Below are positions 8,337 to 16,480 of a stretch of DNA of 52,046 nucleotides, piece after piece. Origin of the DNA: Methanobacteriota archaeon (GTDB lineage Archaea; Thermoplasmatota; Thermoplasmata; SG8-5; JACRNV01); NCBI GenBank assembly GCA_016214785.1, contig JACRNV010000015.1, positions 46,088 to 98,133 on the forward strand, in the 5' to 3' direction. Position numbers and translations under genes: made by a program. The notes under the pieces were generated by a model that saw nothing but the letters and a program-made list of their open reading frames with translations, was not told the DNA's origin and did no database searches. Each line of letters begins with the position of its first letter. The stretch's first letter is position 1.

Positions 8337-8912
8337 ATGAAAATAACGGCGACGAAAGAGGACGCGCAGCGAATCCTGGACTCTTACAAGTCGCGGGCGC
8401 ACGTCGAGTTCGAGGACGGCCAGCTGCGCCTGAACGGCCTCCCGATAATGTGGGCCAGGGCCGAGCTGCAGTACAACATCTTCAACGAGCTGGAGAACCT
8501 GATCGGGGATTCGGCGCACTCGGTGATAAAACGCATAGCCAAGCCCTACGGCGTCAGCTTCTGCAAGCTCATGGAGCAGGGATTCGTCAAGACCGGCGAG
8601 AGGGCCGCGAGGATGGAGATGCTCAAGGACCTGTGCGCCGAGAACCTGGCCATTGGCTGGGGGCGGATAGAGTTCGAGGACAAGGACGGCGAGATAATAA
8701 TCTCGAGCCAGACAGGCTTCCCGGTCGGGCAGGAGTACAAGGCCCGCGCCTCCAGGTCCAAGCGCTCTGTCGACTCGTATTTCCTGGGGTACATGGAGGG
8801 CTTCCTCTCCACCCTCGACTCCACGTCCTACATGGGCGAGGAGGTCGAGTGCATGGGGAAGGGGGATCCGCGCTGCGTCATGGTCTTCAAGAAGGCCCCG
8901 GGGGCCAGGTAG
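8337..8912 (+). CDS. V4R-domain (4-vinyl-reductase-like) protein
   Basis: 191 residues. The C-terminal half ends in YMGEEVECMGKGDPRCVMVFKK, the E-x-x-C-x-x-x-G-D-x-x-C pattern of V4R/XylR-N type small-molecule-binding domains. These domains bind hydrophobic or aromatic ligands or metals and are often sensors, chaperones or accessory subunits. No DNA-binding or catalytic domain is fused. It sits in the middle of a tight operon (4 nt after the hydratase, 0 nt before the PurP-like gene), so an accessory role toward acyl-CoA or fatty-acid ligands is possible but inferred. A related domain is found at 42846-43367 and, broken, at 47384-47905. Confidence 0.72.
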   Translation: MKITATKEDAQRILDSYKSRAHVEFEDGQLRLNGLPIMWARAELQYNIFNELENLIGDSAHSVIKRIAKPYGVSFCKLMEQGFVKTGERAARMEMLKDLCAENLAIGWGRIEFEDKDGEIIISSQTGFPVGQEYKARASRSKRSVDSYFLGYMEGFLSTLDSTSYMGEEVECMGKGDPRCVMVFKKAPGAR

Positions 8913-10067
8913 ATGATAAAGCGCTCCGAGATACAGGAGATGGTGAAGGGCTACGCCGAGGAGCCTAAGATAGCTGTCATAGCGTCCCACTCGGCGCTCG
9001 ACACCTGCGACGGCGCAATCGAGGAGGGCTTCCGTACCCTGGCGATTTGCCAGAAAGGGCGCGAGAAGACATATTCGGACTACTTCCGCGCCAAGCGCAA
9101 CGCGGACGGCGACGTCGTCCGGGGGATCATAGACGAGGTGGTTCTCATGGACAAGTTCTCGGGCGTCCTCGAGCCGCAGTTCCAGGCCAAGCTCAGGCGC
9201 GAGAGCGCCCTCTTCGTGCCGAACCGCTCGTTCTCATCCTACGTGAGCATCGATTCCATCGAGAAGGAGTTCAAGGTCCCTCTTCTGGGCAGCAGGAACA
9301 TGCTGCGCACGGAGGAGCGCGGAGAGGCAAAGGACTACTACTGGCTCCTTCAGGAGGCGGGCCTGCCGTTCCCGAGGAAGTTCGACAAGCCCGAGAGCAT
9401 CGACAGGCTCGTCATCGTAAAATTACATCACAAGGTCAAGAAGCTCGAGCGCGGGTTCTTCACGGCCGCGAGCTACGATGAGTACCGCGAGAAGTCCCAG
9501 GCTCTCATCAGGAATAATGTGATAACGTCCGAGGATCTGGCGCACGCCCGCATCGAGGAGTACATCATCGGGCCGGTCTTCAACCTCGACTTCTTCTTTT
9601 CTCCTCTCGAATACGACATGAGCCCGATAGAGCTGCTGGGCGTCGACTGGCGCTTCGAATCGTCGCTGGACGGCCACGTGCGTCTCCCAGCGCCCCAGCA
9701 GATGGGGCTCAACGACGCGCAGCGCACGCCCGAGTACACGGTCTGCGGGCACAACTCGTCCACGCTACGGGAATCGCTCCTTGAGAATGCCTTCGTGCTC
9801 GCGGAGAAGTACGTGCGCGCGTGCAAGCAGCACTACGACCCCGGCATCATCGGGCCGTTCTGCCTGCAGACGTGCGTGGACAAGGACCTCAAGTTCTACA
9901 TCTACGATGTCGCGCCACGGATAGGCGGCGGCACGAACGTCCACATGTGGGTTGGCCACCCGTACGGCAACGCGCTCTGGCGCACCGGGACGAGCACTGG
10001 GCGCAGGATATCGATGGAGGTCAGGCGCGCCCTGGAAGAGGACAGGTTGGAAGAGATAGTGACCTGA
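8913..10067 (+). CDS. PurP-family ATP-grasp protein (FAICAR synthetase-like)
   Basis: 384 residues matching the archaeal PurP layout throughout: N-terminal KIAVIASHSALDTCDGAIEEGF, then FVPNRSFSSYVSIDSIEKEF, the ATP-grasp core with GSRNMLRTEER and EEYIIGPVFNLDFFF, and the C-terminal APRIGGGTNVHMW. PurP makes FAICAR from AICAR, formate and ATP. Differences: the glycine-rich phosphate loop usually reading like VKFPGAKGGRGYF is here VIVKLHHKVKKLERGFF. The gene starts directly after the V4R stop, inside a beta-oxidation operon rather than with purine genes. It may therefore be a PurP paralogue with a different substrate; I am sure of the family and unsure of the reaction. Confidence 0.75.
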   Translation: MIKRSEIQEMVKGYAEEPKIAVIASHSALDTCDGAIEEGFRTLAICQKGREKTYSDYFRAKRNADGDVVRGIIDEVVLMDKFSGVLEPQFQAKLRRESALFVPNRSFSSYVSIDSIEKEFKVPLLGSRNMLRTEERGEAKDYYWLLQEAGLPFPRKFDKPESIDRLVIVKLHHKVKKLERGFFTAASYDEYREKSQALIRNNVITSEDLAHARIEEYIIGPVFNLDFFFSPLEYDMSPIELLGVDWRFESSLDGHVRLPAPQQMGLNDAQRTPEYTVCGHNSSTLRESLLENAFVLAEKYVRACKQHYDPGIIGPFCLQTCVDKDLKFYIYDVAPRIGGGTNVHMWVGHPYGNALWRTGTSTGRRISMEVRRALEEDRLEEIVT

Positions 10068-10068
10068 T

Positions 10069-10200
10069 GTCGGACAAACGTCTGACTATTGTCCGACACT
10101 AACCATTTCAATAAAGCAATGTAGTGAATCGCAGACTACCTTGAATTTCCCATCGGCAATTGTCAAACCGTCAGACAAGTGTCTGTCATTTGTCAGACAA
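10069..10200. repeat. Cluster of GTCNGACA repeats between convergent genes
   Basis: GTCGGACA (10069-10076) pairs with TGTCCGAC (10090-10097) to form an 8-bp stem with a 13-nt loop. CAGACA/TGTCTG (10072-10077 of the next block, i.e. 10172-10177 with 10180-10185) forms a second small hairpin, and GTCAGACA recurs at 10192-10199 beside the stop codon of the convergent gene. It could be a bidirectional terminator or a cluster of binding sites. No gene fits in this gap. Confidence 0.45.
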
Positions 10201-11064
10201 TCAGTGCGCCCCGTAATACACCGGCGGCGGGATGTAGGGCATGAAGTCCGGGTGCGTCTCGCCCGTGGTGGCGTACTTGTAGAGCGCGGCTACTAGGACG
10301 CCCTGCGCGGCCGAAGACAGTACGCCAATGAAGACCCAGTAGATGACTGCGACCAGCACGAGGATTGCGAAGATCCAGAGGTTGGTGGTCACTACTAGCG
10401 CATATATCCCGATGAAGAGCGGGACGAGCCCGACGAGCGCCAGCAGGAAGATGATGAAGCCCATGCTCAGCTGGCCGACTAGCGCCTCGCCCCACGAGCG
10501 CCTCAGGATGCCCATGCTGCGCTTGACGGCGCCCCAAGGCCCGAGCCCCTCGAAGACTATGACAGGCACAACGAAGAACGTCGCGAAGTTCCAGGCCATG
10601 CCGATGAACCCGACGATTATCTTTCCGACGAATCCGGCCCTCTCGGAGATCGCCCTCAGTATCATCGCGACCGTGGCCGAGAAGAGCGCCCACATGAATA
10701 TCTTGCCGATGTGCTTGTTGGCGGCTTTGATGCCGTCCGAGAGCGTGGGGTCGCCGCCGTTGAGGCGGATCATGGCTGCGCCGACGACGGCTGCATTGAA
10801 GTAGATGGCGATGAAGTAAGAAACGACGTAAACCAGGAACCCTATGGCTATCTCGAAATACACCCACATGTCATTGGGCATTCCCAGCAACCCGGAAAGC
10901 ATCCCCTGAAGGCCTGCAACAAAGAAGAAGCCAACGAAGAAGCTGATCCATATCCCTATCGTTATTATCCCCGAGATAAGGGGGAAGAGCATCAGCTCCT
11001 TGTCCTTTCCCAGCACCGAGAAGCTCACCTTCGCCAGCTTCCAGCCGCGCGACAGCGTGCCCAA
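10201..11064 (-). CDS. DUF6159-type polytopic membrane protein
   Basis: 287 residues starting at TTG with MGTLSRGWKLAKVSFSVLGKDKELMLFPL, the characteristic opening of the DUF6159 family (Rgw-la-xSw-vL--dkeLllFPl). About six hydrophobic segments follow, at roughly 25-55, 70-92, 115-140, 145-170, 190-225 and 225-255. A charged segment (GDPTLSDGIKAANKHIGKI) precedes the third segment. The function of the family is unknown; glycerophosphoryl-diester-phosphodiesterase membrane-like domains are comparable in layout. A TATA-like AATATTTTAG on the minus strand near 11098-11107 fits a short leader. It converges with the PurP-like gene. Confidence 0.75.
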   Translation of the reverse strand: MGTLSRGWKLAKVSFSVLGKDKELMLFPLISGIITIGIWISFFVGFFFVAGLQGMLSGLLGMPNDMWVYFEIAIGFLVYVVSYFIAIYFNAAVVGAAMIRLNGGDPTLSDGIKAANKHIGKIFMWALFSATVAMILRAISERAGFVGKIIVGFIGMAWNFATFFVVPVIVFEGLGPWGAVKRSMGILRRSWGEALVGQLSMGFIIFLLALVGLVPLFIGIYALVVTTNLWIFAILVLVAVIYWVFIGVLSSAAQGVLVAALYKYATTGETHPDFMPYIPPPVYYGAH

Positions 11065-11127
11065 TTATACACCGACCGATGATGAGTGGAAGTTGTACTA
11101 AAATATTCCCTTGATTGGAATGGGCAT

Positions 11128-11263
11128 GATGAGGGGTGTGAGGGGTTTGGAGTGTCTGCTCGTGCAACTATTCAACCGTCTCAATTCCCTCATCACGTAA
11201 ACTTCAGTTAAACGGGATAAGCGTGATTAAGAGTGTAAGGGGATTGGATGGTCTGTTCGTGCA
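11128..11263 (+). repeat. Imperfect 39-bp direct repeat between the DUF6159 and alcohol dehydrogenase genes
   Basis: The copies are 11128-11166 and 11225-11263. I count 31 identical positions of 39; both contain a GAT..(G/A)GTGT.AGGGG.TTGGA core and end in TCGTGCA. The second copy stops at the stop codon of the dehydrogenase gene. The rest of the 11065-11263 gap holds no gene. Confidence 0.55.
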
Positions 11264-12280
11264 TCATGGCTCGAGGATGACCTTGAGCGAATCCTTGGCC
11301 TCCGCGGTGAGCTGGAAGCCCTTGGCAGCCTCTGCGAGGGGCAGGCGATGGGTTATCAGGTCCTCTACAAGGACGCGCCTCGAGCGCAGCATGGCGATGG
11401 CCTCGCGCAAGTCCCTCGGCCCGGCGCCGTAGGACGATGTCACAGTCACCTCGTCGCGCCAGAACTCGTTCGCGGGCAGCGGGACTGCTTGACCCGGCGC
11501 GGGAGTCGCAAAGAAAAGAATCGTGCCTCCGCGGTCAACGGACTTCATGGCCTGTTCGATGGCGCTCATGGCTCCGGTGCAGAGCATAACGATGTCCGCG
11601 AGGCGGCCGTGGTTGGCCTTGCGGATAACGTCCGGGACGTCCACGCAGGCGTCCATTGCCAGCGCGCCCGCCTTCTTCGCGAGCCCGAGCCTGAACTCGG
11701 AGACGTCTGTTGCGATGACCGGGCCGGCGCCAAGCGCGATTGCGGCCTTGATTTGAAGTAGGCCTGCGATGCCGCTGCCGAGGACAACTACGCAATTTCC
11801 AGCATGGAAATGGGATTGCCTCAAGCCCCTGAGGACGCAGCCGAGGGGCTCGATGAACGTCCCCTCGGCGTACGACATCTCCTCGGGGAGGTGATAGAGT
11901 CCGAGCTGCACGTTTATCTCGGGAATTCGCGCAAACTCCGCAAACCCGCCAGGGTCTATGTTCGTAGTTCTGAGGAGGTCGCACGAGGTCTCCTTCCCCT
12001 TCGTGCAGTAATGGCACACTCCGCAGGGGACATGATGGGAGACGAAGACCCGGTCTCCGACTTTGAAACCTTTGACTCCCGGGCCAACTTCTGCGATGTC
12101 CCCCGTCGCCTCGTGCCCGAGAACAAGGGGCGCCCGCTTGACCCTGTACCACTCCATGACATCGCTGCCGCAGATGCCGCAGGCCTTGACCTTGAGCAGC
12201 GCCTCCCCCGAGCCTATCTTCGGCTTGGGGACATCGACGACCCTCACGTCGCTGTTCTTGTAGTACATGGCCGCGCGCAT
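11264..12280 (-). CDS. Zinc-dependent medium-chain alcohol dehydrogenase
   Basis: 338 residues of the MDR superfamily. The catalytic zinc site is visible as CGICGSDVMEW and GHEATGDIAEVG with the later Glu in FIEPLGC. The structural zinc site is C-x2-C-x2-C-x7-C in VPCGVCHYCTKGKETSC. The Rossmann motif is VVVLGSGIAGLLQIKAA (GxGxxG) and ATDVSEFRL suggests an acidic residue at the ribose site, favouring NAD+. Most like threonine/sorbitol dehydrogenase-type members; the substrate cannot be called. A TATA box (TTTATAAC, minus strand, about 12312-12320) lies just upstream of the ATG. It stands alone, so context gives no substrate hint. Confidence 0.9.
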   Translation of the reverse strand: MRAAMYYKNSDVRVVDVPKPKIGSGEALLKVKACGICGSDVMEWYRVKRAPLVLGHEATGDIAEVGPGVKGFKVGDRVFVSHHVPCGVCHYCTKGKETSCDLLRTTNIDPGGFAEFARIPEINVQLGLYHLPEEMSYAEGTFIEPLGCVLRGLRQSHFHAGNCVVVLGSGIAGLLQIKAAIALGAGPVIATDVSEFRLGLAKKAGALAMDACVDVPDVIRKANHGRLADIVMLCTGAMSAIEQAMKSVDRGGTILFFATPAPGQAVPLPANEFWRDEVTVTSSYGAGPRDLREAIAMLRSRRVLVEDLITHRLPLAEAAKGFQLTAEAKDSLKVILEP

Positions 12281-12311
12281 CGGAGCACTCGGGGGAGAAA
12301 ACGGCCCCCAG

Positions 12312-12320
12312 TTATAAATA
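12312..12320 (-). promoter_or_regulatory. TATA box of the alcohol dehydrogenase gene
   Basis: The minus strand reads CTATTTATAACTGG. The distance to the ATG at 12280 predicts a leader of about 5-10 nt. Confidence 0.5.
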
Positions 12321-12494
12321 GAGCGCCCTCGGATAAAATGCCACTATTCCCGCGATGCTCGCCGGTTTATCGACGGAACAGCTATTGAATGGTAGACAGC
12401 CTCGCTGTTGGATCGACGGAGCTTTTAACAAAAAGGCGGGTGGATGGCCTCGGATGGAAACGGTTATACCATCCACTGCGCATCCCAGCCGCAG

Positions 12495-14270
12495 ATGACG
12501 CTGGAAAGGCTCCTCTGCAAGCGCAACTGCCTCGTCGCGCTCGTCCTGATGTTCATCGCCATGGCCGTATGGGTCGGCACCGTCCCGTACGAGCCGATGA
12601 AGATGGACCTCGCCGACGCCACTGCGAACTTCATCTGGACGGAGAATTATTCGAAAGGCGTCTACGACATTCCGTACAGCGAATGGAACGGCGGGCAGAC
12701 GCAGTGCGTCGTAGTGCTGCACGATGGGCAATACGTCGTAGTCAACGAGAAGGGCCCGGGGCTCGGCATGATGATAGCCGCTTTCCAGGTAGTTGGCGCG
12801 GAATTCCTCTTCGCCCCCTTCATCGTCGGTCTGGCAGTCCTTTCGACATACATGTTCGGAATGCGCATCGCAGGGTGGAAAGTCGGCGTCCTTGCCGCGA
12901 TGATGACCATGGCCAATCTCGTTGTCATAGTCATGTGGCACAGGTACTACTGGACCGATGCCGCCACGATGCACCTCCTCGTCCTCTCCCTTTGGCTCCT
13001 CGTGGAGGCCAATTACCACTACAACGGAAGCAGTTTAGATCCGCGCTCCGAAAATACCGCGGGCAAGAAAGGAATGGGCATTTCACTGGTCTGCGCGCTC
13101 CTTTCCGGCCTTTCGTTCGCCGCGGCCGTCTCGACGCGCTACCCGGCCGCGCTGCTCATCGCGGCCATGATGTTCTATCTTTTCGCGTTCTACATCCTGC
13201 GCGCCTGGCCGGAGCTGAAGCGCAGGGACGTCGCAGGCGCGCTCAGGAAGGCCAAAGGATTGTTTGTGCTGATTCTCTTTTTCGCGATAGGGCTGATGAT
13301 GTTGCTGGCGCCCCTGATGCAATATAATGCGACGTATTTCGGCGGGCCATTCGCGTCGGGCTACGATGCCACGCCGCTGAACAACTTCAACAGGACGCAC
13401 GCTTTGGACGTGAGGAACGCGACGGGCTCGTGGTTCGAAACGATCGGTCAGGGCATCGTAAATTCGGTGGCCAACGGCCTCCTTCTCATCCCCACATTCA
13501 TCAGCCGCATGCCCGCGCTCGTCTTCCTCCCCCTTGGGATTTGGCTCCTGAGGCGGAACATCGTCCTGGCCCTGCTGATACCATGGCTCGCCATCGCGTT
13601 CTTCACCTACCTCTCGCTGAGCTGGATAGCGATGTACGCGCGAATAGGCTGGGAGAACGTCTGGGAGCCGAGATATTTCATGCCGGTCATCCCTGTCCTG
13701 TCCATCTTCGGAGCCGTTGCAATCTCGCGCATCTCTTTTAAAAAGCTCGAGTTCAAGGGCGCCGAGCGCAAGAAGCTCCTCGGCGCGGCCATCGCTTTGC
13801 TGATGGCCGGAACCATAGTTCTCTGCGGCATCGCACCCGCCGAGATCAATTTCTCTCACGTCAGGTCAGGCCAGTACCAGACGCCTCATGGCGGTCAGCC
13901 GCCCGGGGGACAGCCCGGTCCGGGCGGGAACAACACCCAGCCACCGAACATAATCGTTCTGAACGTCACGACCGACCAGCTACTGATCAATCCACAGTCG
14001 TACGGAGGGCGATTCGTGCATCTAGACAACGCGACGGTCATCAACACTCTGCCCAAAGGCTTGGTCGTCCGGAGCTGGAACGCCACGCGCCAGGACGGGG
14101 TGCGCATCGTCTTCGACGGCTGGCCGAACGGAAGCACACCGAGCATAAGCATCGGTCGGGAAGTGGAGGTCAAGGGGATATTCAACGGCGCGGACGTGCC
14201 GGACCCCATTCTGAGGTATGCCATAGGGGTGAAGTACCAGACGACGGACTATGTCAGGGTGAAGCCCTAG
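12495..14270 (+). CDS. Polytopic GT-C-like membrane glycosyltransferase candidate
   Basis: About 591 residues. It has a first TM near the N-terminus, then an extracytoplasmic loop with acidic residues (EPMKMDLADATANF, position of the catalytic Asp in GT-C enzymes), and about ten further TM segments up to residue 420. The soluble C-terminal part of about 150 residues after a Pro/Gly-rich linker (GGQPPGGQPGPGG) resembles an OB-like beta domain with many N-x-S/T sequons. Layout and the WEPRYFMPVIPVLSIFGA stretch are like PMT/ArnT-type or Dol-P-sugar-dependent enzymes. The frame is open from an ATG at 12444, but a TATA-like GCTTTTAAC at 12421-12429 would put transcription start after that codon, so I prefer the ATG at 12495. 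Family uncertain. Confidence 0.65.
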   Translation: MTLERLLCKRNCLVALVLMFIAMAVWVGTVPYEPMKMDLADATANFIWTENYSKGVYDIPYSEWNGGQTQCVVVLHDGQYVVVNEKGPGLGMMIAAFQVVGAEFLFAPFIVGLAVLSTYMFGMRIAGWKVGVLAAMMTMANLVVIVMWHRYYWTDAATMHLLVLSLWLLVEANYHYNGSSLDPRSENTAGKKGMGISLVCALLSGLSFAAAVSTRYPAALLIAAMMFYLFAFYILRAWPELKRRDVAGALRKAKGLFVLILFFAIGLMMLLAPLMQYNATYFGGPFASGYDATPLNNFNRTHALDVRNATGSWFETIGQGIVNSVANGLLLIPTFISRMPALVFLPLGIWLLRRNIVLALLIPWLAIAFFTYLSLSWIAMYARIGWENVWEPRYFMPVIPVLSIFGAVAISRISFKKLEFKGAERKKLLGAAIALLMAGTIVLCGIAPAEINFSHVRSGQYQTPHGGQPPGGQPGPGGNNTQPPNIIVLNVTTDQLLINPQSYGGRFVHLDNATVINTLPKGLVVRSWNATRQDGVRIVFDGWPNGSTPSISIGREVEVKGIFNGADVPDPILRYAIGVKYQTTDYVRVKP

Positions 14271-14305
14271 CTTTTCTAGTACAATTATCGATTGTATATC
14301 GATTA

Positions 14306-14907
14306 CTACGGCCCAAGATCAACATTTCCATTATCCATTCGTATTAATATGCTATGTACTGGAACTTTATGAGTTTTTATTAAGTTTAGATAGTCATGTC
14401 CTTTAACTACTATTGCGAGAATTGCGACCGTTTTAACTCCTTTCTTTTTAAATTCATTAAGAATAATATTACACGTATCTGTCGTACTTACTACATCATC
14501 TATAATTATCACTTTTTGTCCTTCTTGAAATGCTCTACTAATATATAAATTCCGCTTATATACTTTACCATTTTGCTCATGCATGTTTCTCCACCCATTT
14601 GAGAAGAACGCATTCTGATGATACTTAAGGGTATTCGAAGGTGATGAGCAATTAATAAACCCCATGGATGTCCCCCCGGTTCGATGGTCACTATTTTATC
14701 AAATTGAGAATCATAAGGGATAATTCTTCGTCTTAATCCTTTTAAAACCTCAATCATTATTTGCGGTGTTAGTTCAGTACCACGTTCTCCAATTGAAAAA
14801 AGATGAAATGTATATCCACCTCTTTTCCAAAAAACTCTAGTTGGTGCTTGTGTCACATCGTTAACTAGAAATGGGTAATCTGTGATCTTTTCAGTTAATG
14901 TAGTCAT
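14306..14907 (-). pseudogene. HGPRT-like phosphoribosyltransferase, frameshifted
   Basis: Two overlapping frames together make one complete archaeal Hpt/Apt-type phosphoribosyltransferase. The first (from ATG 14907) has FDKIVTIEPGGHPWGLLIAHHLRIPLSIIRMR. The second, shifted by one base, continues with NMHEQNGKVYKRNLYISRAF and the PRPP loop VIIIDDVVSTTDT. Homology switches frame near 14610-14630, where one base appears to be missing. Either this is a real mutation, a sequencing or assembly error, or programmed slippage. The gene begins 2 nt after the stop of the RelA/SpoT-like gene, with AGGGAGG in front of it, so the two form a bicistronic unit. Low GC compared with neighbours marks recent acquisition. 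The PRPP loop has Thr-Asp where Gly-x is usual. Confidence 0.78.
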
Positions 14908-14909
14908 TA

Positions 14910-16013
14910 CTAACTTCCCTCCCTTTCTGGAGTTATTTGGTTTACTAGATTCTTTACTTCGCGTGTAATGTCATGAACCGTTTTATTTTCAATTAGGATG
15001 GGGAATCTTTCAATATATTCTTCTATTTCTTTTAAAGACTTTTTTCCAATTAAAAAAAGACCAAGGTAAAAAATAGTCACTCCTCTTGGAATTTCAATCC
15101 CCTTAGAAGGTTTTTCCCAGTGCGTGACAAAGGCTTGAAGATTAGAATCATGTTGTTCTAAGTTCTTTTCTAATTGTCCAAAGGTGGCTATTTTATGATA
15201 TGCTAAAATATCAATACTAGGTTCTATGAAATCATCCGAAGAACTAAGACTTCCTTGAATTATTGTAGCAATCTTTCTATCTAGGTTATTTAAAATTTGT
15301 GGTTTTTGATAATATAATTTAAATGATTCTCTATCGATAGGAATTTTAGTTACTTCTGTGTTTATTTTTTTAGACACTTCCTTTCTATACGCTGTAATAT
15401 CTCTTAAAAGTCGGTTAAATTCAGAGTCTGCTAATTCAAGGAGTCCAGATAGTCTTGAAAACCGCCTACGGAATTCGCGTGGAACTTGATATGGTGTATT
15501 ATAACCTACATCATGTTCAATTTCAGCCCATGCGTGCTGAAGAAGAGTTCTAATTTGGATTTCTGCCCTCAATTGTCCAAATCTATTCCATTCAGGTAAG
15601 GCACGTCTTTTAGATTGAATTTCAATTACATAATGGAAGGAGGCATATCCAAATCCCGTAGGATCTTCTGGAATCCGTTTATCTATTGAATATTTTGGTA
15701 AAATTTTAAATGTGGTTTCGACTATTTTTGCAACTTTATCAACATCATCAGGAACAAGACATGTAACCCGTACACCTGCTAAATCAGTTATATCTGGTAA
15801 AAATCTATATTGCCTTCCTTTTTTCTTAAGTTTCCTTTTCACCGAGTCAAATTTTTTAGCACGGGCAGTTATTGTATGGAATTTAATCTTTTTTTCTTGA
15901 AGAATTTCCCTTAAAACATTCTCAATCTTTTTTGAAAAATCGTCATATGTTTGATATTGTCGTTTATATTCTCTAGTGATTTTTTCAATGGGGGGCACTT
16001 CTATTTTATGCAT
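14910..16013 (-). CDS. RelA/SpoT-type (p)ppGpp synthetase domain protein (small alarmone synthetase)
   Basis: 367 residues. The synthetase domain covers about 20-175: HTITARAKKFDSVKRKL (basic ATP-binding part), DITDLAGVRVTC (Asp77, metal ligand), FGYASFHYVIE (G-loop tyrosine 123), LRAEIQIRTLLQHAWAEIEHDVGY (Glu151, Arg155, His168). The catalytic residues of the family are present and no HD hydrolase, TGS or ACT domain is seen, so it is a stand-alone synthetase with a helical 190-residue C-terminal region of unknown role. Such proteins transfer pyrophosphate from ATP to GDP/GTP; toxic relatives modify adenosine nucleotides or tRNA. Such genes are uncommon in archaea. A TATA-like GTTTAAATACT (about 16040-16047) fits a leaderless start. 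AT-rich, unlike flanking genes. Confidence 0.88.
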   Translation of the reverse strand: MHKIEVPPIEKITREYKRQYQTYDDFSKKIENVLREILQEKKIKFHTITARAKKFDSVKRKLKKKGRQYRFLPDITDLAGVRVTCLVPDDVDKVAKIVETTFKILPKYSIDKRIPEDPTGFGYASFHYVIEIQSKRRALPEWNRFGQLRAEIQIRTLLQHAWAEIEHDVGYNTPYQVPREFRRRFSRLSGLLELADSEFNRLLRDITAYRKEVSKKINTEVTKIPIDRESFKLYYQKPQILNNLDRKIATIIQGSLSSSDDFIEPSIDILAYHKIATFGQLEKNLEQHDSNLQAFVTHWEKPSKGIEIPRGVTIFYLGLFLIGKKSLKEIEEYIERFPILIENKTVHDITREVKNLVNQITPEREGS

Positions 16014-16021
16014 ATTTACAT

Positions 16022-16047
16022 TATATATAAGGTTCTTAGTATTTAAA
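16022..16047 (-). promoter_or_regulatory. Promoter of the alarmone synthetase-phosphoribosyltransferase operon
   Basis: Two TATA-like elements are present on the minus strand: GTTTAAATAC near 16040-16047, about 26 nt before a leaderless start at 16013, and TTATATATAATG near 16022-16032, which is too close to serve that start. The rest of 16048-16197 has no gene. Confidence 0.45.
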
Positions 16048-16197
16048 CATATTTACACGTTCCTTGTTTCGTCATTTTATGTCCGTTTTGACATATGATT
16101 AAATGGCGACAAACTATCAAAGTCCGTTGAACTTGTACTTCCACCATAGTATTTTATAGGGGACGGACATTCGGCCTTGAAATCGGGGGTCAAAGAC

Positions 16198-16365
16198 ATG
16201 GAAGAATCGCTTTGCAACGTGGAGTTTCTGAAGGGGCCGACGGCCTACATCGCGAAGGTCCAGAGCGCCCTCGGAGGCATCAGGGAGTACCGCAGCGCCT
16301 CCCTCGAAGAGGTCCTGGAGCAGGTCATCATCGACCTCCAGGAAGAGTTCGAGTCCCTCCTCTGA
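16198..16365 (+). CDS. Small acidic protein, unknown
   Basis: 55 residues from the ATG at 16198 (MEESLCNVEFLKGPTAYIAK...). A GGGGG ribosome site 8-9 nt upstream and a TATA-like ATTTTATAGG near 16150-16160 support the gene. The frame can be extended 7 codons to a TTG at 16177, which I reject because of the ribosome site position. The second half (SLEEVLEQVIIDLQEEFESLL) is a strongly amphipathic acidic helix. No family recognised. It lies between the AT-rich island and the aminopeptidase gene; its GC and codon use match the core genome. Confidence 0.6.
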   Translation: MEESLCNVEFLKGPTAYIAKVQSALGGIREYRSASLEEVLEQVIIDLQEEFESLL

Positions 16366-16480
16366 GTAAAACCTCTCTTTCTCGAGACGGGAATCGAAGG
16401 GAAAGCGCCCTTCGATTTATTGACTGGAAGTCTATCCCTCGAGAAGTTTTTCGGGTATCGAGCAGTTTCCCAGCGTTTCC

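Noticed and set aside
12312-13859. Two long antisense frames over the GT-C-like gene
   Set aside because: His/Arg/Asp-rich translations with no signatures; the sense frame has ordered TM helices and a promoter.
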